The position numbers and the translations under genes were made by a program. The notes under the pieces are model-generated. The model saw only the letters and a program-made list of their open reading frames with translations. It was not told where the DNA came from and ran no database searches. Shown here one piece after another: positions 16,659-26,229 of a stretch of DNA of 64,000 nt. Source of the stretch: Sporosarcina luteola. GTDB lineage: Bacteria > Bacillota > Bacilli > Bacillales_A > Planococcaceae. The stretch's first letter is position 1, and the number at the start of each line of letters is the position of its first letter. The stretch covers positions 23,473 through 87,472 of the forward strand of contig NZ_JAMBOI010000010.1 of NCBI RefSeq assembly GCF_023715535.1, written 5' to 3'.

Positions 16659-16792
16659 CCGTTGATTGAAGCGGAGGGCGGCGACTCCTGGGGGATCAGC
16701 ATGAGCTGAAGACCCCGCAACGAAGCGAAGCGCAGTGAGGAGGCTGAAGCCGTGCCCCCCGGAAAGCGTCCGCCCGAAGCGGAAATCAACTG
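16659..16792. repeat. G+C-rich dispersed repeat (family B), full copy
   Basis: A ~130-bp element with imperfect inverted ends (GTTGATTGAAGCGGAGGGCGG against CCGCCCGAAGCGGAAATCAAC). In between it reads GACTCCTGGGGGATCAGC, AGCTGAAGACCCCGCA and GGCTGAAGCCGTGCC. Repeats of this composition are common in Bacillales genomes. It has no ORF of its own. The stretch 16466-16658 before it shows nothing recognisable. Confidence 0.75.
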
Positions 16793-16821
16793 TATTGCAT
16801 TTTTTGTTTATAAGTTTTTTG

Positions 16822-16850
16822 TTGACAACGAAAGTTCAAGATGGTAGACT
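16822..16850 (+). promoter_or_regulatory. Promoter of the infC-rpmI-rplT operon
   Basis: TTGACA (16822-16827), 17-bp spacer, TAGACT (16845-16850): a near-consensus SigA promoter about 270 bp upstream of infC, leaving a long leader. Confidence 0.75.
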
Positions 16851-16856
16851 TATTAA

Positions 16857-17117
16857 GGTTAATGAATACAGTTTGTGGTATAAGAAGGAGCTGCCCGCTT
16901 CTCACCTGATCGACGCATAACGTTGTTGACAGGTTGCACATAAGTGAACGTGCCGTGCAATTATTTGCATGTACACATAAGCGGGTAGACAAAAGTTACT
17001 TTTGTCTACTTTTTTTATTGTCCGGCTCTTATTAAACGAATGAACCATGGGACCGTCGCAATGCCAGACGGTATACCCAAACCGTGTATTCGCGATACAA
17101 CATTCGGAGGTGGATTA
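16857..17117 (+). promoter_or_regulatory. L20-type autoregulatory leader of infC operon
   Basis: The leader contains a perfect 10-bp terminator hairpin, GTAGACAAAA (16985-16994)/TTTTGTCTAC (17000-17009), then seven T. Upstream it has hairpins around GTGCCGTGCAATTATTTGCA, and downstream a stem-rich stretch to the ribosome site. In B. subtilis the infC-rpmI-rplT leader is attenuated by ribosomal protein L20; order and layout match, but I recognise it by architecture rather than by a full consensus match. Confidence 0.7.
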
Positions 17118-17119
17118 CT

Positions 17120-17638
17120 ATTAGCAAAGACATGTACGTAAATGAGGGCATCCGTGCCCGCGAGCTTCGTCTGATTGACCACAACGGCGACCAGCTTGGA
17201 ATCAAAACACGCACCGAGGCTCTTGAAATTGCAACACGCGCGAACTTGGATCTTGTCCTTGTCGCTCCAACAGCAAAGCCGCCTGTAGCTCGTGTCATGG
17301 ACTACGGCAAATTCAAGTTTGAACAACAAAAGAAAGAACGCGAAGTTAGAAAGAACCAAAAAATCATCAACCTCAAAGAAGTGCGGTTAAGCCCCACTAT
17401 TGACGAACATGATTTCCAAACGAAGCTTCGTAACGGTATCAAATTCCTGCAAGCAGGGGACAAAGTGAAAGCGTCAATCCGTTTCCGTGGTCGTGCAATT
17501 ACGCACAAGGAAATCGGTCAACGTGTTTTGGACCGCTTCGCAGAAGAATGTAAAGAAGTTTCAACGGTTGAAGTAAAACCGAAAATGGAAGGCCGGAGCA
17601 TGTTCCTAATACTTGCCCCGACTGCCGAAAAAAAGTAA
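17120..17638 (+). CDS. infC: Translation initiation factor IF-3 (AUU start)
   Basis: A 172-residue IF-3 that binds the 30S subunit and checks the start codon. N-terminal domain ([22 protein letters not shown]...), linker ([20 protein letters not shown]) and C-terminal domain ([20 protein letters not shown]...[13 protein letters not shown]) are complete. I place the start at ATT 17120: GGAGGTGG (17106-17113) is 6 nt upstream. The first ATG (17132) would be 18 nt away and would cut conserved ISKD. A non-AUG start lets IF-3 limit its own synthesis, as known for other infC genes. rpmI follows by 26 bp. Confidence 0.93.
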   Translation: MSKDMYVNEGIRARELRLIDHNGDQLGIKTRTEALEIATRANLDLVLVAPTAKPPVARVMDYGKFKFEQQKKEREVRKNQKIINLKEVRLSPTIDEHDFQTKLRNGIKFLQAGDKVKASIRFRGRAITHKEIGQRVLDRFAEECKEVSTVEVKPKMEGRSMFLILAPTAEKK

Positions 17639-17664
17639 CGCGAACGATTTAGGAGGAACAGATC

Positions 17665-17865
17665 ATGCCAAAAATGAAAACTCACCGCGGATCCGCGAAA
17701 CGTTTCAAGAAAACTGGAACTGGTAAAGTGAAACGCGGCCGTGCGTACACAAGTCACCTTTTTGCCAACAAGTCTACAAAAGCGAAACGCCACTTGCGTA
17801 AAGCTTCACTTGTTTCTTCTGGCGACTACAAACGTATCCGTGAAATGATCACATACATGAAATAA
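17665..17865 (+). CDS. rpmI: 50S ribosomal protein L35
   Basis: A 66-residue, very basic L35 ([20 protein letters not shown]...) of standard length, ending REMITYMK. Ribosome site AGGAGGA. Second gene of infC-rpmI-rplT, controlled from the same leader. Confidence 0.98.
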   Translation: MPKMKTHRGSAKRFKKTGTGKVKRGRAYTSHLFANKSTKAKRHLRKASLVSSGDYKRIREMITYMK

Positions 17866-17914
17866 TCTTTTAACTATTAAAACATTCTTTAGGAATAGCA
17901 GGAGGTAATGAACT

Positions 17915-18274
17915 ATGCCACGCGTAAAAGGTGGAACAGTGACGCGCAAGCGCCGTAATCGAGTATTGAAATTAGCTAAAGGCTATTTTGGATCAAAACA
18001 TAGACTTTACAAAGTAGCAAACCAACAGGTCATGAAATCATTCAACTATGCATACCGTGACCGCCGTCAGAAAAAACGTGATTTCCGTAAACTATGGATT
18101 ACACGTATTAACGCAGCAGCACGTATGAATGGTCTTTCATACAGCACATTGATGCACGGTCTTAAAGTGGCTGGCATCGAAGTGAACCGCAAAATGCTTG
18201 CTGATCTTGCAGTGACAGATGCACAAGCATTTGCACAACTTGCAGAAACAGCAAAACAGTCAGTCGCGAAATAA
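17915..18274 (+). CDS. rplT: 50S ribosomal protein L20
   Basis: A 119-residue L20 ([20 protein letters not shown]...) of standard length: a long basic N-terminal helix and a globular C-terminal domain ([20 protein letters not shown]). Needed for early 50S assembly and the expected repressor of its own operon through the leader. Followed by a strong terminator. Confidence 0.98.
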   Translation: MPRVKGGTVTRKRRNRVLKLAKGYFGSKHRLYKVANQQVMKSFNYAYRDRRQKKRDFRKLWITRINAAARMNGLSYSTLMHGLKVAGIEVNRKMLADLAVTDAQAFAQLAETAKQSVAK

Positions 18275-18291
18275 GCGATTTACCAACATAT

Positions 18292-18327
18292 TGCCCCGCG
18301 CCGTCAATCGGCAGCGGGGCATTTTGT
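18292..18327 (+). terminator. Intrinsic terminator of infC operon
   Basis: TGCCCCGC (18292-18299) pairs with GCGGGGCA across a GCCG/CGGC inner stem, then TTTTGTTG. Confidence 0.85.
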
Positions 18328-18426
18328 TGTGGTTTAAAAAATAAAAGAAAATTAATGAACTTATCATAGTTCTTCTTCCTATGTCCAATCAATAAAGTGT
18401 AGAATAGAAGATAGGGAGTTGACTAT

Positions 18427-18717
18427 ATGAATGCACTACTAATCACATGGATTACATTTATATCAATTTGGTCATTTATAATGATGGGCTATGATAAGAA
18501 ACAATCGAAGAAGCGGGGACGAAGAGTGCCGGAGAAAACATTATGGCTATTTGCCATTGTGGGCGGAGGAATCGGTTCATATTTGGGGATGATGGCATTC
18601 AGCCATAAAACACGCCACACAGAATTCCGGATCGGTTTTCTACTGCTCGCGCTATTTTACATAGGGATCATCATTTATCTGTTAGGCATTGATCCATTCG
18701 GAATAGATAGGGTCTGA
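18427..18717 (+). CDS. ysdA: DUF1294 membrane protein, YsdA-like
   Basis: A 96-residue protein with an N-terminal membrane helix, then the DUF1294 core MGYDKKQSKKRGRRVPEKTLWLFAIVGGGIGSYLGMM...HKTRHTEFRIG and two C-terminal helices. Position directly after rplT matches B. subtilis ysdA. Function is unknown. Confidence 0.85.
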   Translation: MNALLITWITFISIWSFIMMGYDKKQSKKRGRRVPEKTLWLFAIVGGGIGSYLGMMAFSHKTRHTEFRIGFLLLALFYIGIIIYLLGIDPFGIDRV

Positions 18718-18728
18718 AAATAAGAAAA

Positions 18729-18747
18729 GCCCGCTAGATCAACGGGC
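18729..18747. terminator. Hairpin between convergent ysdA and ysdB
   Basis: GCCCG/CGGGC with loop CTAGATCAA. On the minus strand the second arm runs into TTTTCTTATTTT, so it mainly terminates ysdB, whose 3' end overlaps it. Confidence 0.6.
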
Positions 18748-19122
18748 ATTCATTAATGCTTCAATCGGGTTTTTCCAACTGATTTCAGCCTTGGGATAAT
18801 TGGAACTGATTTCAGAGGCCAAGAAGTAAAAATCATCTTTCGTAAACCCTTGAAGCTTTGCCTCATCCTTCACCCAAACGAAAATGGACACAACATCAAA
18901 GGAATTTTCCGTAGTTCCTAAATATTTTTCACCTTCAAAGAGGGCACCTTTATATGTGATGAAAAAGTTCTTTCTTACATTTTTCACATCATCATAGAAG
19001 TAATATTGCTCTTGTTCATACGCCTCGTCCAATTTCCGTTTCGGATCCAATAAATAACGGATACCGCGATAAAATAAATAGACGATGAATGCAATGATGA
19101 CAAAGCGAATCAACAATCCCAT
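18739..19122 (-). CDS. ysdB: YsdB-like membrane-anchored protein
   Basis: 127 residues: an N-terminal transmembrane helix (MGLLIRFVIIAFIVYLFYRGIRYLL), then a soluble cytoplasmic or surface domain (EQEQYYFYDDVKNVRKNFFITYKGALFEGEKYLG...). Length, sequence character and position next to ysdA match B. subtilis YsdB, linked to the SigW regulon. Its molecular role is unknown. Confidence 0.8.
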   Translation of the reverse strand: MGLLIRFVIIAFIVYLFYRGIRYLLDPKRKLDEAYEQEQYYFYDDVKNVRKNFFITYKGALFEGEKYLGTTENSFDVVSIFVWVKDEAKLQGFTKDDFYFLASEISSNYPKAEISWKNPIEALMNAR

Positions 19123-19218
19123 AACAGCATCCCCTCACTAAAAATAGATATAGTCTTCTACTTATACGGATGAGATTCAGTTTGGTTTCAAGATACTTAT
19201 GATTTTGGAGGTTTTTTT

Positions 19219-19704
19219 ATGGAATTGGCAACATTATTCACTATGCAGCGACAACTTGACGCTTACATTCAAAAGAATCAATTTGTAACCGAAGATGTTT
19301 TCAAAGAAAAAGGGTTGGCTCTTCTCGTCGAGCTTGCAGAACTGGCCAACGAAACAAAGTGTTTTAAGTTTTGGAGCTCAAAAGGACCATCAGAGCGGAA
19401 CGTTATTTTAGAAGAATATGTCGACTCCATCCATTTTCTTCTGTCGCTCGGAATTGAAAAAGAGCTAGACAGTTTAGAGGTATGGCCGATAGTTGAAGTT
19501 GATGGGGATTTGACGGAACTCTTCTTACAAACGGTAAATGCAATTCAAGAATTTTTAGTGGCAACTGATATGCAAAGCTATAAAAATATTTGGATTCATT
19601 ATGGTGCTATAGCGAACCGGCTTGAAATTTCATATGAAGAAATAATGAAAGCTTATGTTGATAAAAATGAGGAGAATTACAAGCGTCAACAAACAGGCTA
19701 CTAA
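19219..19704 (+). CDS. Dimeric dUTPase-like (MazG superfamily) diphosphatase
   Basis: 161 residues, all-alpha dUTPase_2 type. The metal-binding pattern E-x-x-E in LLVELAELANETKCFKFW (about 34-52) and E-x-x-D in LEEYVDSIHFLLSLG (about 64-78) is complete. It should hydrolyse dUTP to dUMP, keeping uracil out of DNA; related enzymes are found in phages and Firmicutes chromosomes. ATG start behind GGAGG. It lies just before an HTH regulator but with its own spacing. Confidence 0.85.
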   Translation: MELATLFTMQRQLDAYIQKNQFVTEDVFKEKGLALLVELAELANETKCFKFWSSKGPSERNVILEEYVDSIHFLLSLGIEKELDSLEVWPIVEVDGDLTELFLQTVNAIQEFLVATDMQSYKNIWIHYGAIANRLEISYEEIMKAYVDKNEENYKRQQTGY

Positions 19705-19789
19705 TAATTTAATAGAAATATAAATTAAGATTGACATAAGGAACTAAGAAAAATAATATAGAGATAAGTAAATAGGAGGAGGCATCACC

Positions 19790-20284
19790 GTGAATGATTG
19801 GAGTAAAGAAGATTTCGGCGTAAGACTAAAGACCTTGAGAGAACAGAGAGGCCTTTCTATGATGGCTTTTGGAGCAGCAATCGGTACATCCGCCAGTAGA
19901 ATAAAAGACTGGGAGAAAGGTAAGAATGCCCCTTCCGCCGCTTGGATTGCGAAAATATCTGAGAGATTCAACGTCTCAACTGATGAATTGATTCTAGGGG
20001 ACCCTAAAACATCTAGGGCATTTACTGCAAACAACTCATCGAACGTAGATATGCTTTATGAGCGACTGCGTGAAAACTTGATCATCGCTAAAGATACGGA
20101 TGAACAGGACGAAAAGCTGGATGATCTATATAACTCTGTAGACGCTGAGAATAAAGATCGTTATCGCAGCGGCCGAGGAAGAAGATTAGCAGAACGTGAA
20201 CTCCTATCCATATTGACGGAATTACCAAAAAAGGATGTACTCGAATTATTGGAGCTTGCTAAAATTAAGAAACGTTGGCAGTAA
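19790..20284 (+). CDS. XRE-family helix-turn-helix regulator
   Basis: 164 residues. An N-terminal HTH_3 domain (about 7-66; RLKTLREQRGLSMMAFGAAIGTSASRIKDWEKGKNAPSAAWIAKI) is followed by a charged C-terminal region of unknown fold (DEQDEKLDDLYNSVDAENKDRY..., LPKKDVLELLELAKIKKRWQ). GTG start with AGGAGGAGG upstream. It ends 5 bp before the phosphoesterase gene, suggesting co-transcription. Target genes unknown. Confidence 0.8.
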   Translation: MNDWSKEDFGVRLKTLREQRGLSMMAFGAAIGTSASRIKDWEKGKNAPSAAWIAKISERFNVSTDELILGDPKTSRAFTANNSSNVDMLYERLRENLIIAKDTDEQDEKLDDLYNSVDAENKDRYRSGRGRRLAERELLSILTELPKKDVLELLELAKIKKRWQ

Positions 20285-20289
20285 TATAA

Positions 20290-21150
20290 ATGCACTTACG
20301 CAAACGAAGGAAATACAAAGGCATCATATTATTCTTCATTCTTTTCCTGCTCTTCGGCATATATATTTATAAAGAGAATACGACAATCGGAGTGACTTTG
20401 GTGGAGATTAACGCTATTGGTCTCCCCGAGAGCTTCGATCAATATCGAATTGTCCAACTATCCGATATCCATGATTCAGAGTTTGGGGTTAATAATCTGG
20501 ACTTAGTGAATAAGGTTAAAGCCATGTCTCCTGATGCCATTTTCATTACCGGGGATTTCATCGATGGTAACCGATATGACTTGGAGCATAGTTTAGAAAT
20601 CATCAAGCAGTTATATGATGTAGCGCCTTTCTATTTCGTAACCGGAAACCATGAAATTTCTACAAACGACGAAGAGCGCATTAAAAGTGAACTGGCGGGA
20701 TTAGGTGTCAAGGTATTATCAAATGAATCGGTGACAATTAGCAGTCAAAAAGGTGAACAGATTGCCATCGGTGGAATCGAAGACCCATTGTCCAGCAATC
20801 TTGATGAGCAAATTTATGTGGAACAAGTCATAGGAAATGCTTTTAAGGATGTTCCTGATGATATGTATAAGATTCTTCTCTCGCATAGGCCGGAACATTT
20901 TGATGTATATGTAGACTGTCAAATCGATCTAGTTTTCAGCGGGCATGCCCATGGTGGACAGCTGAGAATACCGGGCATTGGAGGATTGGTAGCACCTGGT
21001 CAAGGGTGGTTTCCGAAATACACGTCAGGCGTCTATGAAATGGATAAAACGTCCATGGTTGTAAGCCGAGGTCTAGGTAACAGCATTGCTCCGATACGGG
21101 TATTCAATCGCCCCGAAGTGATTGTCGTTACAATGAAATCATCAAATTGA
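20290..21150 (+). CDS. Membrane-anchored calcineurin-like metallophosphoesterase
   Basis: 286 residues: a basic N-terminus and one membrane helix (about 9-26), then a metallophosphatase domain. Metal motifs run in order: LSDIHDSEFG, ITGDFIDG, TGNHE, LLSHRPEHF, and FSGHAHGGQLRIPG. It resembles YkuE/YaeI-type phosphoesterases acting on the outer face or on lipid-linked substrates; the exact substrate is not known. It starts 5 bp after the HTH gene and has its own terminator. Confidence 0.87.
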   Translation: MHLRKRRKYKGIILFFILFLLFGIYIYKENTTIGVTLVEINAIGLPESFDQYRIVQLSDIHDSEFGVNNLDLVNKVKAMSPDAIFITGDFIDGNRYDLEHSLEIIKQLYDVAPFYFVTGNHEISTNDEERIKSELAGLGVKVLSNESVTISSQKGEQIAIGGIEDPLSSNLDEQIYVEQVIGNAFKDVPDDMYKILLSHRPEHFDVYVDCQIDLVFSGHAHGGQLRIPGIGGLVAPGQGWFPKYTSGVYEMDKTSMVVSRGLGNSIAPIRVFNRPEVIVVTMKSSN

Positions 21151-21164
21151 ATATCAAACCATAA

Positions 21165-21198
21165 AACGCAAAGAAGATTTCTTCTTTGCGTTTTTTAT
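21165..21198 (+). terminator. Intrinsic terminator after phosphoesterase
   Basis: AACGCAAAGAAGA pairs perfectly with TCTTCTTTGCGTT, followed by T4ATT. Confidence 0.9.
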
Positions 21199-21279
21199 TA
21201 TCCATATGAAAATAACTGGTGGATGTTGTATGATGGAATAGTATACAATTCATAGAATATTTTAAACGGGGGTTGTGTT

Positions 21280-22263
21280 GTGAAAGCGCTCATTCATGTA
21301 AATGGTCAATTGAAAATCGATGAGATGGAAGAGCCGATTGCAAGTATAGGTGAAGTCGTCGTAACATTGCATGCCGCTGGTATGAATCGGAGGGATATTA
21401 AAATACCTGAACGGCGTGGCGATATGAAGGAGCCTTTAATTCTCGGCTCTGATGGGGCTGGCGTTATCGAGTCCTTAGGTGAAGGGGTGGACAGCTGGGA
21501 GATCGGTGATGAAGTGATCATCAATCCATCACTGCGCTGGTTCGGGAAAAGTGCTGCCCCGCCTGAAGGGTTTGACATTTTAGGCATGCCCGATCATGGT
21601 ACATTCGCTGAGAGAATTGTCATTTCTGCTGAGCAGATTGAAAAGAAACCAGCAAATCTATCAATGGAAGAGGCATCAGTTCTCTCATTAGCCGCATTAA
21701 CAGGCTATCGGGCTTTGTTTACACAAGGGGAATTGAAGAAAGGGGATACCGTCTTTATTCCGGGGGCCGGTAGCGGAGTTGCGACATATCTTATCCAGTT
21801 TGCTAAAAATGCCGGAGCTCGCGTCATCGTCAGTTCACGTGTTGAAGAAAAGCGTAAGAAGGCACTTGAGCTCGGCGCTGATGTAGCAATAGATACGAAT
21901 GGTGATTGGACAGAGGTTCTGGCGGATGAAACGATTGACCTTGTAATAGAAAGCATCGGTAAGGCAACATTCAACCGGTCATTAGACGTCTTAAAACCTG
22001 GAGGAAGGATTGTTGTATTCGGTGCCACGACGGAAGACGTCATTGAACTGGATCTTCGAAAGTTCTTCTATGGACAATACCAGTTGTTTGGCTCGACGAT
22101 GGGCAGCAGGGAAGAGCTTCGGGAGATGTTGGAACATGTCGAAGAATATGGGATAAAACCTGTCATTGACAAAATATATCGTCTCGAGGATGGATTGGAA
22201 GCTTTCAGGGACTTGGAGAACAGTGAACAGTTTGGAAAGCTTGTTTTACGCATAAAAGAGTAA
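21280..22263 (+). CDS. Zinc-type alcohol dehydrogenase-like oxidoreductase (YogA-like)
   Basis: 327 residues of the medium-chain dehydrogenase/quinone oxidoreductase superfamily. A GroES-like domain (ILGSDGAGVIESLGEGVDSWEIGDEV) is followed by a Rossmann domain (FIPGAGSGVATYLIQFAKNAGARVI). The structural-zinc cysteines are absent, as in quinone-reductase-like members such as B. subtilis YogA. NADPH-dependent reduction of an unknown carbonyl or quinone is likely. GTG start, monocistronic. Confidence 0.85.
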   Translation: MKALIHVNGQLKIDEMEEPIASIGEVVVTLHAAGMNRRDIKIPERRGDMKEPLILGSDGAGVIESLGEGVDSWEIGDEVIINPSLRWFGKSAAPPEGFDILGMPDHGTFAERIVISAEQIEKKPANLSMEEASVLSLAALTGYRALFTQGELKKGDTVFIPGAGSGVATYLIQFAKNAGARVIVSSRVEEKRKKALELGADVAIDTNGDWTEVLADETIDLVIESIGKATFNRSLDVLKPGGRIVVFGATTEDVIELDLRKFFYGQYQLFGSTMGSREELREMLEHVEEYGIKPVIDKIYRLEDGLEAFRDLENSEQFGKLVLRIKE

Positions 22264-22326
22264 GCAAATTGAAGCTATAATTATAAATCAATTAATAGTT
22301 AAGGCATAGAGAAGGGTGTGGACATT

Positions 22327-24006
22327 TTGACTGAAAAAGCAAAACCATTAACGGATCTAGCGATTGCTGCTTCTGCTGTGATGCAGCCGATAGGCGATAT
22401 CGCAAGGAATGCGGGAATTCCCGAAGAGGCAGTCGAACCATACGGACGGTACAAAGCGAAAATTGATGTATCCAAATTGCCTGCCGCAAAATCCTTTGGA
22501 AAAGTCGTGCTCGTGACTGCAACCAGTCCAACGCCTGCGGGTGAAGGGAAATCCACAGTGACAGTAGGGCTTGCGGATGCCCTGGCAAGACTGGGTGAAA
22601 AATCGATGATCGCTCTCCGTGAGCCATCCCTGGGGCCTGTCATGGGTGTGAAGGGCGGCGCTGCGGGCGGCGGGTATGCACAAGTGCTGCCAATGGAAGA
22701 AATCAATCTGCATTTCAACGGCGATATCCATGCAATCACGACTGCGAATAACGCTCTTAGTGCGATGATCGATAATCATATCCATCAAGGAAACGCATTG
22801 CAGATCGACCCGCGCAGGATTACTTGGAAGCGAGCAATGGACATGAATGACCGTGCCTTGCGCCATATTACAATCGGTCTCGGAGGTCCCGGGCAAGGTG
22901 TGCCGAGGGAAGATGGCTTCGATATTACCGTCGCTTCCGAAATAATGGCCGTGTTCTGCTTGGCGACAAGTTTGACAGATTTAAAGGAACGCCTATCTCA
23001 GATGGTGGTCGGGTATACGTATGAGAGAGAAGCGGTCACCGTGAGGGATTTGGGTGTAGAAGGCGCTTTGACTTTATTGTTGAAGGAAGCATTCAAACCA
23101 AATTTAGTGCAGACGATTGAAGGGACGCCAGCTTTGATTCACGGCGGACCGTTCGCAAATATTGCGCATGGCTGCAACTCATTGATGGCAACGAATACGG
23201 CTAGACAATTGGCTGATATCGTTGTGACCGAAGCGGGATTCGGATCAGATCTCGGCGCCGAGAAATTCATGGATATCAAAGCGCGTAAAGGCGGTTTTGC
23301 ACCGGATGCGGTCGTTCTAGTGACGACGATCCGTGCTTTAAAAATGCATGGCGGAGTCGCGAAGGCAGATCTTGGGAAGGAAAATGTCCAAGCAGTCATG
23401 GATGGCATTGTCAATTTGGAAAAACACGTGGAGACAGTCCGTTCGTTCGGTGTACAGCCCGTCGTCGCATTGAACCGGTTCATTACAGATTCTGCAGCTG
23501 AACTTGATTTCATTCTGAAATGGTGTGCAGGGAAAGGTGTCCGTGCGGCGCTGACGGACGTTTGGGGACAGGGCGGAGCAGGCGGCCAGGATTTGGCGAA
23601 GCACGTTTTAGAAATGTTGGAGGAACCGAATGAATTTGCACCTCTATATGATGTGGAACAGCCTGTCATTGATAAAATAACGGCGATTGTTCAAAAGGCT
23701 TATGGAGGAAAGGGAATCATCCTCACTGATAAAGCGAGGAAAGATTTATTGCAGATCGAACAAAATGGGTGGGATATCCTTCCTGTCTGTATGGCGAAAA
23801 CCCAATATTCCTTCTCGGATGATCCTAAGAAACTCGGTAGGCCTACAGATTTTACAATTACTATCCGTGAAATCATTCCGAAGCTCGGCGCAGGATTTCT
23901 TGTCTGCCTGACGGGAGATATTATGACGATGCCGGGATTGCCAAAAAAACCGGCGGCTCTTCAAATGGATATAGACGAAAAAGGGAATGCGATCGGATTG
24001 ATGTAA
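22327..24006 (+). CDS. fhs: Formate-tetrahydrofolate ligase
   Basis: 559 residues. ATP-dependent formylation of tetrahydrofolate, feeding one-carbon units to purines. Seen: KIDVSKLPA, the P-loop [40 protein letters not shown], and [24 protein letters not shown] choose TTG 22327 because AAGGGTG ends 8 nt upstream; GTG 22318 overlaps that ribosome site. Monocistronic with a shared terminator. Confidence 0.95.
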   Translation: MTEKAKPLTDLAIAASAVMQPIGDIARNAGIPEEAVEPYGRYKAKIDVSKLPAAKSFGKVVLVTATSPTPAGEGKSTVTVGLADALARLGEKSMIALREPSLGPVMGVKGGAAGGGYAQVLPMEEINLHFNGDIHAITTANNALSAMIDNHIHQGNALQIDPRRITWKRAMDMNDRALRHITIGLGGPGQGVPREDGFDITVASEIMAVFCLATSLTDLKERLSQMVVGYTYEREAVTVRDLGVEGALTLLLKEAFKPNLVQTIEGTPALIHGGPFANIAHGCNSLMATNTARQLADIVVTEAGFGSDLGAEKFMDIKARKGGFAPDAVVLVTTIRALKMHGGVAKADLGKENVQAVMDGIVNLEKHVETVRSFGVQPVVALNRFITDSAAELDFILKWCAGKGVRAALTDVWGQGGAGGQDLAKHVLEMLEEPNEFAPLYDVEQPVIDKITAIVQKAYGGKGIILTDKARKDLLQIEQNGWDILPVCMAKTQYSFSDDPKKLGRPTDFTITIREIIPKLGAGFLVCLTGDIMTMPGLPKKPAALQMDIDEKGNAIGLM

Positions 24007-24016
24007 TCCGATTTGA

Positions 24017-24044
24017 AAAGGGCTGCCTATTCCGGCAGCCCTTT
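24017..24044. terminator. Bidirectional terminator between fhs and M3 peptidase
   Basis: AAAGGGCTGCC/GGCAGCCCTTT with loop TATTCC, between two convergent genes. Confidence 0.8.
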
Positions 24045-24050
24045 CGAATT

Positions 24051-25754
24051 TTATAAAGCTTTATCGTCCACTGAATTCAACCACGTTTCGATCGTACCAA
24101 CTACTGATTCGACACAGCCATCCTCAAAAGGCGATAGCAAATTAGCCTCTTTCACCAACTCTGTAAACGGCTTCGATCCACCAAGCTTACATAAATGCAA
24201 ATAATCCTTCCAAGCAGAATCGCGATCCTCAAACGAACGCTTCCAAAATTGGAACGCGCAGATTTGAGCCAACGTGTAATCGATATAGTAGAATGGAACT
24301 TCGTAAATATGCGATTGGCGCTGCCAGATAGAACCTGCCTCCAAATAAGGATTGCCATCGTAATCACGCATCGGCAAGTACAACTTTTCAATCCGCTTCC
24401 ATTCCGCTTTACGTTCTTCGGGCGTCATTTCAGGATTTTCATATATGGCATGCTGGAATTCATCTACCGCCACGCCGTATGGTAAAAATAACAGACCGCT
24501 GCTCAAGTGGGCAAACTTATATTTATCTGTATCTTCTTCAAAGAACAACTCCATCCATGGCCAAGTGAAGAATTCCATACTCATGGAATGGATTTCGGCT
24601 CCTTCATGCGTCGGCCAGACGTATTCAGGAATACCGATATTACGGCTTGAATACACTTGGAAAGCATGCCCGGCTTCGTGAGTGAGCACATCGATATCAC
24701 CTGAAGTACCATTGAAGTTCGAAAAGATGAAAGGTGAATCATAATTATCGATGAACGTGCAATATCCGCCAGACTCTTTCCCTTTCTTCGCTTCAAGATC
24801 GAGAAGATGCTTTTCCGTCATATACTTGAAGAATTCATCAGTTTCAGGTGAAAGTTCTTCGTACATTTTTTTTCCGTTTTCAATGATCCATTCGGAGGAA
24901 CCTTTAGGTGTGGCATTCCCACTCAAAAAGTTAAGGGACTGGTCGTAGAACTTCAATTCATCAACACCGATACGATCAGCCTGGCGCTCGTATAACTTCG
25001 AAGCGAGGGGAACAATATAATCCCGCACTTGATCACGGAAGTTTTTCACCATATCTGCGTCATAGCCGATCCGGTTCATCCGCGCATAACCTAGCTCCAC
25101 AAAGTTCTTGAATCCTAATTTTGTTGCGATCTCATGTCTCACTTTGACGAGATCATCATAGATGCGGTCAAACGCATCACCGTTTTCCGCATAGAACGAA
25201 TAGGAAGCCTCCATTGCAGACTTCCTGACGCCTCTGTCAGTTGACTCAGCGTACGGGCCGAGCTGCGCTAGGGTCAATATCTTTCCATCAAACTCGATTT
25301 GAGCGGAAGCGACGAGCTTTGCATACTCGGAAGTAAGTTTATTCTCTTGTTGAAGAAGGGGAAGGACTTCCGGCGAAAAGGACTTGATTGCATTATCCGC
25401 AAGGGCGAACAGCTGGGTACCCCATTTTTCTTCTAATTCCTTCCGATAAGGTGTCTTCACCAACTCTTTATAGAATGCGGTCCCGAGTTCCTGGAATTCA
25501 GGTCCTATATCATCGAAATACTCCCGTTCCTTTTGATAGAACTCATCATTCGTATCGATGGATGAACGGATGTACATCAGGTTTGATTGCGTGGAATAAT
25601 CGCTTCCGATGGCATTCAGCTTTTCAATTACACCATTCTGTTCTTCAAAGGACTTTGCTGAACTGAATTGTTCCAGCAGACCATTGAACTCTTGTTTGAT
25701 GCTGTTCATGTCAGGTCTTTTGTACTCAAATTCTTCAAAAGTAAGCATCGTCAT
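24051..25754 (-). CDS. M3 family oligoendopeptidase (PepF-like)
   Basis: 567 residues of peptidase family M3. Zinc motif HEAGH lies in DVLTHEAGHAFQVYSSRN (about 360), the third ligand Glu is in the following THEGAEIHSMSMEFFTWPW, and FYYIDYTLAQICAFQFW is near the end. It is a cytosolic zinc peptidase cutting short peptides. No signal peptide. ATG with GGGGGA upstream on the minus strand; monocistronic. Confidence 0.92.
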   Translation of the reverse strand: MTMLTFEEFEYKRPDMNSIKQEFNGLLEQFSSAKSFEEQNGVIEKLNAIGSDYSTQSNLMYIRSSIDTNDEFYQKEREYFDDIGPEFQELGTAFYKELVKTPYRKELEEKWGTQLFALADNAIKSFSPEVLPLLQQENKLTSEYAKLVASAQIEFDGKILTLAQLGPYAESTDRGVRKSAMEASYSFYAENGDAFDRIYDDLVKVRHEIATKLGFKNFVELGYARMNRIGYDADMVKNFRDQVRDYIVPLASKLYERQADRIGVDELKFYDQSLNFLSGNATPKGSSEWIIENGKKMYEELSPETDEFFKYMTEKHLLDLEAKKGKESGGYCTFIDNYDSPFIFSNFNGTSGDIDVLTHEAGHAFQVYSSRNIGIPEYVWPTHEGAEIHSMSMEFFTWPWMELFFEEDTDKYKFAHLSSGLLFLPYGVAVDEFQHAIYENPEMTPEERKAEWKRIEKLYLPMRDYDGNPYLEAGSIWQRQSHIYEVPFYYIDYTLAQICAFQFWKRSFEDRDSAWKDYLHLCKLGGSKPFTELVKEANLLSPFEDGCVESVVGTIETWLNSVDDKAL

Positions 25755-25934
25755 TCCCCCGTGATTTAATAATGTGAATATAATTCACTCTCTTCATTGT
25801 TAACTAATCATTGTGAAAATGCAAAAGAAATTTTGCAGGTCTGTATAGATTATCTGATGAAAGTGATTACGTGACCATTTCGTCCAGTTTGCTGTAAGAT
25901 GGATTATGAATACATTATGTGAGGATGAGACCAA

Positions 25935-26222
25935 GTGGAAATAATTGAATATAGCATGATCGAACTCATCGATCCGACAGGCATACTAACAGGAAATCGA
26001 TACGAATTTCGCATATATGTAAAATTCGACGAAGAAGATGAGCTTTATAATGAAAAGGGGACTGGCATTCGGGTCATTTATGTCGTCGATGGGGAAGTAG
26101 GGAAAGTGGCATCGTATCATCTTTTCGAACGGTCGACAGAGGCGATGATTGATTTTGATCTTGATGATGAAGAAATCGTCCAGCTAGGCGCCTTCTGTGA
26201 GGAACAATTAGAAGAAGAGTAA
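25935..26222 (+). CDS. DUF6509-like small acidic protein
   Basis: 95 residues, acidic, starting MEIIEYSMIELIDPTGILTGNRYEFRIYVKF and ending in an Asp/Glu-rich stretch (FDLDDEEIVQLGAFCEEQLEEE). The PTGILTGNRYEF opening matches the DUF6509 family (sometimes mislabelled pullulanase) as I remember it; function unknown. GTG start at 25935 after GAGGATG. Confidence 0.6.
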   Translation: MEIIEYSMIELIDPTGILTGNRYEFRIYVKFDEEDELYNEKGTGIRVIYVVDGEVGKVASYHLFERSTEAMIDFDLDDEEIVQLGAFCEEQLEEE

Positions 26223-26229
26223 GAAAAAA

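Noticed and set aside
16735..16920. 61-residue open frame upstream of infC
   Set aside because: It spans the end of a repeat and the infC promoter and has no ribosome site.
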